Positions 35,209-46,098 of a stretch of 64,000 nucleotides of DNA are shown here, piece by piece (the stretch's first letter is position 1; each line of letters opens with the position of its first letter). The stretch is from Limnoperna fortunei. Its lineage: Eukaryota; Mollusca; Bivalvia; Mytilida; Modiolidae. The notes beneath the pieces are model-generated. The model had not been told where the DNA came from, ran no database searches, and saw only the letters and a list, made by a program, of their open reading frames with translations. The position numbers and the translations under genes were made by a program. The DNA lies in assembly GCA_944474755.1 (NCBI GenBank), contig OX104114.1, positions 85,112,623-85,176,622 on the forward strand, written 5' to 3'.

Positions 35209-35810
35209 CTAAAATCAAAGTAAATAATGTTAAATTTAAGGTTTTTATATTTTGTGTGTACATAATAATCAAGAATGCCTTGTAGCCACCGATGTGTATG
35301 TCCTACAGGCAATGTAGGAATCTTTCTCTTGATTAAAAGTCTGCAAGAAATCAGTGAAATAATTATTGATCTTCTTATTGAAATTGTAAACAAAAGGAAT
35401 ACAAAATATTCAAAAACATCAATGATCCCTGATATATGTTTGTTGGAAGTATAGGCACAAATCATCGTCCAACCTTACGAGACGGCTACGATCGATCTGT
35501 GCACTTGACTTGTGAGTTCTTAAATACTGTACTAATTGGTCAAATGTGACCCGTCCAATAGTTTGGATCAGAAGTATAAGACATGTTATACAAATGTTGC
35601 CAACTGGTATTAAAATGCACATGAATTGATTGATTTTTAAATATAAGAAAAACAGACATAATTGGTACTAATATAAGCATATCCTCGTGTATTTGTACCA
35701 CTTAACATAGAAATGAAAGGTCAGCGCATATTATTGTTAAACTCAAGAGTAATGTATAGAATACAAATTGGTACATGTAATATAAATCTAAACGTAGAAA
35801 AAATACATAC
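35209..35810 (-). other. Intron of gene 4
   Basis: GT-AG intron (donor GTATGT, acceptor TTTTAG), 602 bases, AT-rich. Short frames within it are not supported as genes. Confidence 0.8.
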
Positions 35811-35874
35811 CTTCTGTAAAGAAAGGTGCTACTCCAGCAGCAAATAAAATCAAAACAAGCGTCAAAAAGCGCAT
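35811..35874 (-). CDS. Gene 4, exon 1: signal peptide
   Basis: The minus-strand ATG at 35874 opens MRFLTLVLILFAAGVAPFFTE, then one base and a GTATGT donor. This is a textbook signal peptide: Arg at position 2, Leu/Val/Ile core, and a small-residue AAGVA region. Length 64 bases and phase 1 equal those of gene 3. Confidence 0.9.
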
Positions 35875-36172
35875 ATTTTTAGCTTTTTGGATGTTTTATT
35901 ACACCAAATGTGATTGCACGTGATTAGAATTTCATACATAATTATAATTAATTTTAACAAGTGTAGGTTATAACCTAATTAGCGTTCTAATAATTAACAG
36001 AAGACGTAGTCGTAACATACTGACAGGTTGATGGAAAATGCCTTTAAAACTAAATAAATGTACATGTAGGTACAACATCCGTCCATTTCGGAATTGAAAG
36101 TCCCATTTGAGCGAGCTGCCATTCCGAATCCTAGACGATGGTACATGTTTTAGATCCTGGTTGCAAACCGTA
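35875..36172. other. Upstream region of gene 4
   Basis: Non-coding. It includes a CACGTG hexamer on the promoter side (near 35918) and AT-rich DNA. No convincing TATA box was seen. Confidence 0.4.
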
Positions 36173-36509
36173 GTTGGTTAGTGTTGCGAGACTGTCACGT
36201 TACTTTCCTGAGATACCCAAGTTGGTACGGTGTGCCGAGATTGTCACGTTACTTACCTATGATACCACAGTTGGTACGGTGTGCCGAGACTGTCACGTTA
36301 CTTACCTAAGATACCACAGTTTGTACGGTGTTCCAAGACTGTCACGTTACTTACCTAAGATACCACAGTTGGTACTGTGTTCCAAGACTGTCACGTTACT
36401 TACCTAAGATACCCAAGTTGGTACGGTGTGCCGAGACTGTCACGTTACTTACCTAAGATACCACAGTTAGTACGGTGTTCCAAGTCTGTAACGTAACTTA
36501 CCTAAGATT
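36173..36509. repeat. 49-bp minisatellite, about 7 units
   Basis: Units start at 36173, 36221, 36270, 36319, 36368, 36417 and 36466, that is 48 then 49 bases each. The core is GTTGGTACGGTGTGCCGAGA and then CTGTCACGTTACTTACCTAAG. Two unit types differ at GTGCCGAG versus GTTCCAAG, and at CCCAAG versus CCACAG. The array lies about 300 bases upstream of the gene 4 ATG. It is not CRISPR: there are no unique spacers. Confidence 0.97.
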
Positions 36510-39474
36510 GATTTGCTTACTTTTGGTAATTGAATAAACACTAAACTAATTTTTGACCACTTGTAAACTACCTGTTGCATGGTACCACTTCTTCACTTGT
36601 TGAATACAGTTAAAATACTAGGGTGTTGAATATTAATCAATCAATTAAAGTACATCATTTAAAATTTATAATTGAAGAGTTTAAAATAAATAATCTTATG
36701 CTTGCAGACCACGCTTAGCTTTATTCTCTGGATCACACGAGGATAATATAAAATATTTTAAATATTGTTTGGTTTGGATATCCATAAAACTATGAGGCAT
36801 TTAACATATATAAAGTTTTAAGCAAGCTTGTCAAATTACTTTTTCAGTTGTTAACTTTTTTTATCTCGAATATAGCTAAAATAATGCTCGTTAGACGGAA
36901 GCAAACATTCCATCAATTAATCAATTATTTAATCAATAAATTAATCAATCAATCACGCAATCATATTAATAATAATTTTGAAAAATGAATGATGTTCCTG
37001 TATTGTTTCCGCTTTATATTCAATCACATTTTCATTTGCATAGATAACGAATTTGGCCAACGCCACTTCATTTACATTGTACTTCATTATTTTGTGATCC
37101 TTTTACACAATGATTAAATGGTCGGTTAACGTCCAATCAGCAGTATTTTAGGTATAATCATTAACAGAACAAAACAATTAATCGGTTGGGCGAATCCAAT
37201 CAACCGATTGCAAGGACAAAATTTTGACTTGCACTAAAAAAACATGACATGTGGGTAGGGATGGAATGTTTAGACTTAGGAAGCGGATAGAATTTTTGGA
37301 AAAGGAGTCTTTATCGTGCAATCAGCGTGGCACTATCCAAACACGTTACGCACTATGGTTTGCGGTCTATTGTTACGTGTAACATGACAAACAACTAACT
37401 TACCCTATCCTTTACATAGGAACTATCTAAACAGCTCTTTTGAACGAACACTAGTAACCAAATACCCAGCAATCATCAAGAGCAAATACGTAAATAAAAG
37501 ATGGGTACCAGGAAATTTTTCTGTGGAAATGTTGCTACCGTGTTTTTACAAATAAAACGAGATACAAAGGTATCACGACAAAAGATAGAAATACTCACCC
37601 ATAAGAGTAAGAGACACTATACAGACGATCAAATTTAGAAATGACGATTTCAATCTTGGTGTCGTTTATCCATTTTAAGCACCTTATTTATTAAAAGCAA
37701 TCTCAATTCACATAGTTGCCAAGAGCGTCCGGGGTTATCAGGTTATACTGCAATAATCATTACCGCGGACTGCAGTGTTTAACGGTTCTAGAGAAGTATA
37801 CACTCCTTACACTACAGACCGTTTTTGTAGTTGTTTGTGGCTAAATTTCCTGGGCATACCATATAATTTATGCTTTTACAGTGGCATTAGAAATGATTTC
37901 CCAAATGTTCCTGTATTTCCCTTTTGATTTTTTGTTAACTTGCCGCACTAAATATAGTTGTAATACTGCTCGTTGAACGAATAGCAAACATCCATACAAT
38001 CAATAGGATAGGATAAAAAGGACAAGGAATATCGTATTAAATGAGATAAAGGAACAGCATATGTAGGTTTCTACAAATAAGGGATATGTCATATCAGCTA
38101 CTTTATTGTTTTAATATTTGCAATTTTGTATAATAAAACACTATTTTCAGAGTATCTTTTTCTATATTGGATAAGTGACACTGTGATATTTTCGGCTGTT
38201 TGAAGACAATTTACTATAATGTCAAAATATCCGACTCTGTACAAGTGTAATATCACATAAATTAACTGCTTGTATATATATAGGATTAAAATTGTTTTAA
38301 ATTATCTTAGAAGTTAGAAAAATAGCAAGGAAACCGACTGAACAATGAGAGCCGAATGTCAAGGGATAGTTACAAATCCGGCTTTGGACAAACATAATAC
38401 AATACAAAACAAAGTCCAAAAAACACAAAAACAGAAAGTGAGTAACCCGAACCAAATAAAAACCATGGGTGTACTCAGTTTCTCCAAACGACTAAGCAGT
38501 GCCTGCCTCTAGTTAGACACCCGTCGAATTACTCATTGTGCCGTCTAGGAAAAAGTCAACTACGGGAATATAAAAGACTATCTTTGACTAAACGAATGTG
38601 CGATCGTATTTAAGAGATTGGTTTAATTATCATGAATGACTTATATGCCGGTAATCTTTATCAACGCTTAACTTTGTTGTTCATCTTAGAAATGTACTTA
38701 CACTAACAAATTTGTCCTAAGAAAAGAGTTTGTAAATAGTATTTGCATTACGTTTTTGCATTACGTTTCACTCTATATCTCAAATACGTTCTGTTGTTTA
38801 CTTCCATTAAAGAAGATGCCAAAAGAGGACGTTAATCTAGACATGATTGTTCGGCTCTTTTTGTACAATTGGTTTACTTGCAATGGTAGATGAAATATTC
38901 ATCAAAGATAATAAGAATATAAATTGTATAACCTCAGACAAGCTTTATGCCGGATCAAGACACTAATTGGTAGGTTTTTTACGAGGCTAAGTTGACTAAA
39001 ATTGAGAAAAAAACGTTACAGGTTTTTTCGCAATGTACTCTGGGACCATACTGTGAGGGATTCCAGTGCTCGATCGACAGATCTGTACCCAATGCGTTCC
39101 CATAAGGCTGATATTTTTCCCCCATCGTTTATGGTTTCAAGGTCATAATACGGAAAGTCTTGCCTCGGTGACATGTGTTCACGTTGCAACGCTAATTACA
39201 CGATAAATACCCTTTTTATAAATATGAAAGAGAGCAGCGGCATTTTAACCGCTTCAAAAGATTTAAATGCAATGTTCTTTACTATTCAACGGCAGTCTTA
39301 GTTTTGTTCCCGTTGACCCATCTTTTTCCCTGTGCTTTATTGTGTGTTTTATTTTCTTGGACTTGAATTTAGGTAAAATATTGCATGTTGCCCCTTTTAT
39401 AGCAAAGAATCAATAAATCAAACAATCCCTACAGAAATGTAAAGAAAAGTACCCTTGAACAGAACAATAACACT
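36510..39474. other. Repeat-rich spacer between genes 4 and 5
   Basis: No gene supported. Contains SINE-like tails near 36860-36960 (GAATATAGCTAAAATAATGC then CAATCAATC) and 37920-38005, repeat family A copy 3 on the minus strand, and a decayed tail near 39360-39430. Confidence 0.5.
38345..38560 (-). repeat. Interspersed repeat family A, copy 3
   Basis: Read on the minus strand it shows AACTAGAGGCAGGCACTGCTT, ACTCACTTTCTGTTTTTGTG, then CCCTTGACATTCGGCTC, in the same order as copies 1 and 2. Confidence 0.8.
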
Positions 39475-39487
39475 TAAGCATCGAAGT
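39475..39487. repeat. Left target-site duplication of SINE
   Basis: TAAGCATCGAAGT, 13 bases, repeated perfectly at 39751-39763 on the far side of the SINE. Confidence 0.95.
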
Positions 39488-39750
39488 AGGGCCTCGGTGG
39501 CCGAGTGGTTAAGGTAGTTCGTTTACTATTGATCACGTAGTCTGTCAACACTGAGATTGCGGGTTCGATTCTCACTGCAGGCAGGGTGTCCTCCACTCCA
39601 ATCTTAATTGACAAGGATTGTTAGTTTTCCTACCGCAGGTCGGGGGCTATCTCCGGGTATTCCAGCTTCCTCCCCAATAAAAACTGGACGCCATGAAATA
39701 GCTGAAAAATTGCTTAAAGTGGCGTTAAACATCATTAAAACAAAAAAAAA
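39488..39750 (+). mobile_element. tRNA-derived SINE, complete, with 13-bp target duplication
   Basis: The head GGCCTCGGTGGCCGAGTGG, then TTAAGG (A box) and GGTTCGATTC-like B box (GCGGGTTCGATTCTC), is that of a type II tRNA (Ser/Leu-like) without a clean cloverleaf. The body has CCAATCTTAATTGACAAGGA, TCTCCGGGTATTCCAGC and AAAACTGGACGCCATGAAAT. The tail is GGCGTTAAACATCATTAAAAC followed by an A run. The perfect 13-base duplication on both sides proves retroposition. An older relative is at 7488-7715. The 3' end shares the TAGCTGAAA...GCGTTAAAC words with the retroposon at 45582, suggesting a common LINE partner. Confidence 0.93.
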
Positions 39751-39763
39751 TAAGCATCGAAGT
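39751..39763. repeat. Right target-site duplication of SINE
   Basis: Perfect copy of the 13 bases at 39475-39487, directly after the A-rich tail. Confidence 0.95.
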
Positions 39764-39882
39764 GTGAAGAAGGCTAGTCCCTTAAGGACAAAGACACTAG
39801 CGTAGGGACTCGAGCAGACAACTAGGTGATAACAAATTTAAGCTGTTCAACGACGTCTTTAAGAAATATTCGATCACAACAA

Positions 39883-39888
39883 TTTATT
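39883..39888 (-). promoter_or_regulatory. Candidate polyadenylation signal for gene 5
   Basis: AATAAA on the minus strand about 280 bases past the gene 5 stop. Confidence 0.45.
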
Positions 39889-40167
39889 GTAAACGTGTTT
39901 TATAGAAAACAGACATATCTAGTACAGATTAATTTTTAGATCTGTTTAAACATAACCAAGAATAATTTCATTATAACAAAACAATCATAATATTTGCATG
40001 AAAACAATCAACAAAAATAACTATTTTTGACATACACTACAGATTTAATACATGTTTGTAAAGATATATACTCGGATATTATGTTCTTTGCAAAGTTTAA
40101 TCAATGTTCATTTTCCACCTTTCGAATTATAATACTGTTTAAACTTTTGCAACTGAGTTTATAACAG

Positions 40168-41372
40168 CTAAAAATACCATGGATCTACACTTGTATCGTA
40201 CGTTTTTGACGTTTTGTCGAATGCATCGGGCCTACCTCCTGTTCCCATATTAAAATGGGCATCTAGATTATCGAAAATTTGAAAATCATTGTTAGGTCCA
40301 GTTTTTTCAGCTGTAGACGGATTTCGAGTTCGCAATCCTCCCTTTCTGATATACTGACTGGCAGATTGTATCAATGGCTTTTCAGCAATAAATTCGCTTA
40401 GTGGGGGTGCAAGAGCTTTCCTTGCATATTGATCCAACATACGTGCGGAGCTGAATTCGGGAAGTGGTTGAATCGCAGGTGGTATATCTACTGGCCCAAA
40501 TCGGCTACTTTCAGGTGCTTGAAAAAATTGACTGTTTGGCTGAATATCTTGAGAGAAAAGTGTATCTCTATTGGTAAATCTAGGTCTAACAAGTCTTTGT
40601 ATTGATTGAGTATTATCAAACATTGGAATGCTCTGTAAGCCCCCATAATAATTTTGTCCATCAATTTGACCAGCAAATTGTGGCTCATAGATTTGACCAT
40701 CAAGAACGGAATTGTACCTTTGAGTTCCAGCCTGTTCATAAATAGGCTCCGGTTGGATGAATTCACTGGTACTAGGTCTACTGGATTTGCTTCTTTTACC
40801 TGTCACGACAACATCCTGAGCTTTAATTTCGTCGGCTCTAACCTTATCAGCCCTTAGTCTATTTGCTCGCATTTGATCTGTTCTGACATATTTAGCTTGA
40901 AGCTGTTTAGTTTCTAACAGACCATTAGTTCTCTCTTGCCTCAATTCGCTCAAAGCTGGCTCTTTTGGTAAAATAGGAGCTGGTTCGGTGGGTGGTTGTG
41001 GTCGAGGTCTTCGACGACGTTGACGCGCATCAGACGGGTCGAGAACATTTACTACTGGAGAATTCATTGGGGAATCAGCGGCTGTTGGCGTTGGAAGTGG
41101 GATCTCTGGTCCTGCATTACCAGCAGGATTACCACCACTACCCCCAGGAACCTTCTTCCTTCGCCTTCGTCTTCTTTGAACGGTCTGTGGTTCTTCTTGG
41201 GGTGGTTCAACTACGTTACGTTTTCTTATGACGTGTCCAGATGCAGGGAAATAATCTTTTAGAAGGTCAATCTCAATCAGTGTATTTCCATCTGCCAATA
41301 AATCGTACTGTAAGTTGTTAACGATGGGATCATTTGCAGTGAATTCTGTAACTTGATTTAGACCATTTGGAT
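40168..41372 (-). CDS. Gene 5, exon 2: secreted protein with one period-5 cassette
   Basis: The exon starts at 41372 after CATTTTTCAG and joins 44344-44290 in phase 1 (split codon AAT), giving 419 residues and ending DPWYF. The upstream ATG at 41406 lies in the intron. A basic site HVIRKR at about residues 65-70 matches HVIKKR of gene 2. Two Arg runs follow (QRRRRRRKK and RQRRRRPR) flanking a Gly/Pro-rich segment. The cassette at about 168-211 runs LQAKY, VRTDQ, MRANR, LRADK, VRADE, IKAQD, VVVTG. Directly after it come STSEF, later PRFTNRD and PLSEF, as in genes 2 and 4. The rest is Gln/Pro/Ser/Phe-rich and probably disordered. No enzyme domain is seen. Closest relative in the window by shared motifs: gene 4, then gene 2. 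Confidence 0.9.
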
Positions 41373-44289
41373 CTGAAAAATGTATGACAATTCCTATTAA
41401 ATACACAATATATTTGGATTTAGAAGCTTTTTAAATACACTACAAATTTTTAAAATACATGTAGAGACTTGGGCAGATCGTCCACTTTTAAACCAGCTTA
41501 AGAAATTGCTGAAGAATTTTAAGGAAGCAAAATCTCGTTCTATCACGCCGGCAACATTTGTTTATTCACTGAGAATGAAGACAAGAAAGCTTATCTATCT
41601 TCCTTTAGATTTATTAATTGTTAAAAGATATTGAAACTCCTTTAAGACTATATTTTTTATCCTCGTTAACATTATTTAATTAAATCGATTAGCACATGCA
41701 AGTCATGAATAATTTCCGTTTGATTGATTTACTGGTTTACTTATCGTTCAACCAATTATACATGTATTTCAGTCATATTATGTACGGAAATAAGATAACA
41801 CCTTTTACGTATACATACAATTTATTTGTTGAAGTCACCTTGTTCTCGTCTTATACATAGCTGAAATACTGCCCGCTGAACCGACCAGTCAGCCAATTTT
41901 ATACACTCTGCTTATGTTTGTACTAAAAATATACTCATTTCAAAGTGGGCAACATTTAAGTATCTTGTTACCAGGAGAAGGCATCGGAGAGTGGATGAGA
42001 AAATATAACCGATACCTATGATTTTGTTGTTTCCTTGTTCTGTTGTGAATTAATTAAAATGACAAATGTTAAAATAAAATTCTGATTCTTGAAGTTGTGC
42101 AAACCAAGGTAGAGCGTGTCTGACGTGACAAATTGATGAAACATTTAATAAGTTCACTGATCATTGTTGGGCGATCCTTAAACGACACAATTTTGATGTT
42201 AGATTTTAACAACTTCATTGGCTATTTGCTGGGTCTTACCAACTGAAAACTAGTGTAATGCTTTGGTTTTTTTTCTTATACTTTAGGCTGGGTCTAAAAA
42301 TACCAAAAACGTTGTCTGTGAATTATGACAAAAAATATAAGAATACTGATCGCCAGCAGTTGTTGCATTGTGACTACTGTACAACTAAAATTAAAGCATT
42401 ACATTTTTAATCGAGCAATTAATTTTTTACTATTCATTTAATTCATTTGACGTAAAAGAGAATTAAGGATTTTGTTTAAAAACAGGATGCTTGAAGGAAA
42501 ACTAAACTCATGATTCCTTACAGAGACCTTTATATACATAATGTATCTCTTTTCTTGAATCGATATACAGAGAGGAGACAATCTAATCATTCTGTGATAT
42601 ATAAATAAGAGTGGTTTTGATGAAATAAAAACACGTTTACCTCTGTTTTGTTACTTAACTCATGAGTAATATAGTACACGATCTTTTTCTGCTATAATTA
42701 TATAAACACATAAATTACATAATGCAAAATGTAAACGTCACGCCTCGTGCGTAGTTTGACAATTATTAATTATTATTCTTCTTACAATACTAGTAGTATG
42801 TAGCTATTAATAAATAATTCATAAGTTTCATATACCGTCAAATCTATGTAAAAAGGCCAGCAATTGGAACAGACAAAAGTGCCCTTAATATAAAGTGTAC
42901 AGCAAATAAAATGTTGATAGTAATAGGAAACGTCTATTTACAATCATTTGTTATATAAAGATTTATAAAATTTTAAATCGAGTCCAAGGTCTAGAAAGTG
43001 TCGAAAGATTTCATTGTACTCTTTATAGGACTTTCTGCAATTAATATTAGTAATTTTTTAAGTTTCTGTTTGCGAGGGGAGGGAGAGAGAACATCAAACA
43101 ATCATTCCCAACCGGTGAAAAGTAAATAAAATTCTACTGCTGACAAATGTCCTATTAGGTTAACGACGTAGCCTGGATTCATTTATATAGATTTTTAAGT
43201 ACGCCAATGTACAGCAACTCACAAAAACTTGTTTGATTGGTAGGTACAACGAGGTCTCTCATGACATCATGTTGGTTTAATTTTGTGAGTTATGAACAGT
43301 ATTACTGTTTCAATCCTGTTCAACGTAATAGAATGACAATATTCAAAGTGTTGCCAGTCTATCATATATCCATCTGTTAAATGTTTTTCTTTTAGCTGAA
43401 AGGGAAGCTGAAAGCTGTGAGGGACGTAAACATGCACGAACAACATTAGTCGGATAGACACGGTTAAATTCGAGATGCTGCGTTGAGGTAGTCCAAAGTT
43501 CATAAAGTGTCAAAATCGACAGCAAAAATTTATTTATAGGTTTAATAGACGTTTCTAAAATTTCTTTTCATGTAATAAACACTTTTTTACCATATGCATT
43601 TCGCGTTTAAAAAGAAGAACAAATGAACTGATTTTTACCTTATGTAGTTCAATCAATATTAAATGTATTACGGAGTAACTTTTGTTTTGTTTAATTTATT
43701 ACTTAGTAATATAACAGAAATGGCCGGACGAACTGAAAACAAACTTACCTTCATTAATCCTAAATATTGCTCATTGAAAAATCATAACATTACCTGAAAT
43801 TATGTTTCTTGTAGAGTGGCATTGCTTTACATTTAATGACCCATTTTCTACTTTCAGAAGCGACTTGAAATTCTCCGTTTCATTATGTATTTTAATGATG
43901 AAAGCAGATGTTTTTATTTTTAGAAATTACTTACTTTATCCGTCCATAACTTTGACGTTTAGCAAAGGATGGCATCATAAATCAGTAAACTTATATTTAT
44001 TTTTAGATAGTAACAATTATAAGGTAGAATAACAGAAAACAAATATACAAAAAGATGAAGGTTAATTTGTTTTCAGGTCGTCTAGACATTTCTGTTATAT
44101 TACTAAGTGGTTATGTAAACAAAACAAAATAAGCTACAGATTACTCTACTACGTAATACATTTATGAAGTCTAATACAGTAAAGCTACATGTTTATTTTT
44201 ACTGTAAAAATGTTAAACATAATACTACGCAACTACATTTCTTGTAGTAATATTTATGAATAATATAACGCAGTTCTTAGTATACTCAC
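41373..44289 (-). other. Intron of gene 5
   Basis: GT-AG intron of 2917 bases (donor GTGAGT, acceptor TTTTTCAG). AT-rich. A SINE-like tail near 41845-41900 (CATAGCTGAAATACTGCCCG) is the only repeat recognised. ORFs at 43267-43525 and 43802-44032 are unsupported. Confidence 0.8.
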
Positions 44290-44344
44290 TAGCATGGACA
44301 ATACTCAGAAGGACGGCAACACAAAATAATGTCAGTTCCTTCAT
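44290..44344 (-). CDS. Gene 5, exon 1: signal peptide
   Basis: The minus-strand ATG at 44344 opens MKELTLFCVAVLLSIVHA, then one base and GTGAGT. Core LFCVAVLLSIV, with HA-N forming a good cleavage site exactly at the exon junction. Phase 1 fits the acceptor at 41372. Confidence 0.92.
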
Positions 44345-44419
44345 GGTAATAATCCAAATAATCCTCCTGTGTTCTTAGTTGATGGCCAGTCAGTGACACA
44401 ACACGCACTTCCAGAATAA

Positions 44420-44427
44420 CTTATAGT
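44420..44427 (-). promoter_or_regulatory. TATA-like box upstream of gene 5
   Basis: The minus strand reads ACTATAAGTT about 80 bases upstream of the ATG. Position suits a TATA box with a 50-base leader; weak evidence. Confidence 0.3.
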
Positions 44428-44429
44428 AT

Positions 44430-45581
44430 GAAGTTAGTTTATTAATAGACCTGTAAAAATTAATTCATTTAAATTAATTATATTAACCAATTGTAATAAG
44501 CGACGCATGTAATGTTCAAAAGATAATTAAAACGGTCCGTAATAATTTTACAGACAAGCAATAATGTGCAGTTCGTGTAGGGTGACAATCGTTTGTTTGA
44601 TGACAACATACTTGTTATTTTTTTTATTTTTAATATGACAATAGAGTGTCATGTTTAGCCTTTTCCAATCTCGTCATATCCTGATTCAAACAAGTACTCT
44701 TGCTACATTGTCTCCTATCTACATAATTTTAAACATTTTGTTCAACTCTGATAAAGGTTGTGTTGATTTCAGATCCTTAGTCTACCACAATGACGGAACT
44801 TATGAAAAATAATCATGTTTATGTTTAACCTAAAGCAGGGCATGCAGATGCAATTGGTTGTCAGTTTTTTTAATGCATTCGAGAGTTCAAATGTACATTA
44901 CTTTAATGTTAATTGAAAATAATTTCTCCTGTGAAAAGTAACAAAGAACAAGGAACAGTAAGAAAAAACACTATTATACATGAGACATGAGCTCACAATA
45001 AGGTTAATCAATTTTCAGATAAACTAAAATTAAAGAACATAAAATTAATTTGGGTAAAAGCTGGTGCGCAAGAAGATTAAGCTCCTACGATCTGCAACTA
45101 TACTATAATTGTCTTCTTGAAGAAGGTAAAAACGAAATACCAAAAAAAACCCACAAAATTATAAACGAACAATTAAATGAAATATATTAAAATTGAAATC
45201 TACCAAAAAACGAATGGTTTACGAGCTTAATTTTATTCGTGCGAGATCAATGTTTTATGAAAAGCCAAATCTACTGACAAAGAAGATTGCAATTTTAAGC
45301 CAAATTTACTGACAAAGAAGATTGCAATTTTTATTTACTGCCATATTTTAAAACCGGTTTCTACAATACTTTACAAAGGCAGGTGTAAATCCTAAATACG
45401 TAATACATTTCATGATTGACTTAGAACAAAAGTTACTAGCAGTTTTATTTTCAATACTGTAATAATCAGTTATCATACCCAGCTATAGAATAAATATAAA
45501 TGTATCAAGGAAACGTGACAAAATATATTATTTCAATGATCTATCATTGTATAATTTTCTACTGTAATCAAGGGAGAGGCC
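44430..45581. other. Intergenic, no supported gene
   Basis: AT-rich upstream region of gene 5. The only clear structure is the 35-bp tandem duplication at 45262-45331. Confidence 0.5.
45262..45331. repeat. 35-bp tandem duplication
   Basis: AAGCCAAAT(C/T)TACTGACA and then AAGAAGATTGCAATTTT appear twice in succession, from 45262 and 45297, with a single mismatch. Confidence 0.97.
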
Positions 45582-46098
45582 CAGTGCGAGATCCGGGTGG
45601 CCAAAAGAATAGACCGCAGTCGCGCCAGCTTGTCGTAAAAGGCGACTAAATAGCGCCCAGTACCCTGACCGGCGTGTCAGGTCGGTTTGCCTAAAGACCG
45701 ACTGGGATGTGTGCCCCAGGTGGTTGAATGGGGTACCCCTGGCAAGCTGGGGTTGTCAGGCCATAATACGGAAAACCTGACTGCAAACCATATTAGTGCA
45801 CCATGTTGGGAAAAATGCCACGTTCCTCGCACGTTAAAGAACGCTGTTGTAGTATTCGCTATGAGTAGGGATTTCGATACCGCTACAGGAGGCTGAATTG
45901 CCCGACCCTATCCATCCTCCCATTTGCCAGTGGCAATCTAAAATCCGTTACCCATATTTTTCCTTGTGTCCCATCCCATTTTCATTCATCATCATTTCAT
46001 GTTCATTTTATCATCCATTTCATGTTCATCGCCTGAATATAGCTGAAATAATGCTGCTCGGGCGTTAAACACCATTAATCAATCAATCAATCAATCAA
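45582..46098 (+). mobile_element. Retroposon with AATC-repeat tail and target duplication
   Basis: A GC-richer block begins GCCCAGTGCGAGATCCGGGTG and ends CTGAATATAGCTGAAATAATG, then GGGCGTTAAACACCATTAAT and (CAAT)n. The flanks AATCAAGGGAGAG (ending 45581) and the same bases right after the tail look like a target-site duplication, although its first bases overlap the tail repeat. The 3' end is shared with several tails in the window. No ORF of note: a 69-residue frame inside is incidental. SINE or truncated LINE is undecided. Confidence 0.75.

Noticed and set aside
35209..35272. Upstream ATG of gene 4 (MIIMYTQ...)
   Set aside because: Same reason: the stretch is intron read-through, and MRFLTLVLILF at 35874 is the better start.
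36174..36407. 77-residue ORF across the minisatellite
   Set aside because: Created by the repeat unit; no signal peptide, splice context or codon evidence.
36173..36509. CRISPR-like regular repeats
   Set aside because: Whole 49-base units repeat with no unique spacers, and the genome is eukaryotic; this is a minisatellite.
39488..39575. tRNA gene
   Set aside because: A and B boxes are present but no cloverleaf closes. The unit has a body, an A-rich tail and target duplications, so it is a SINE.
41373..41406. Upstream ATG of gene 5 (MYLIGIV...)
   Set aside because: It reads through the acceptor; the exon at 44290-44344 supplies a proper signal peptide.
45687..45896. 69-residue ORF
   Set aside because: Lies inside the retroposon at 45582-46098 and has no conserved content I recognise.
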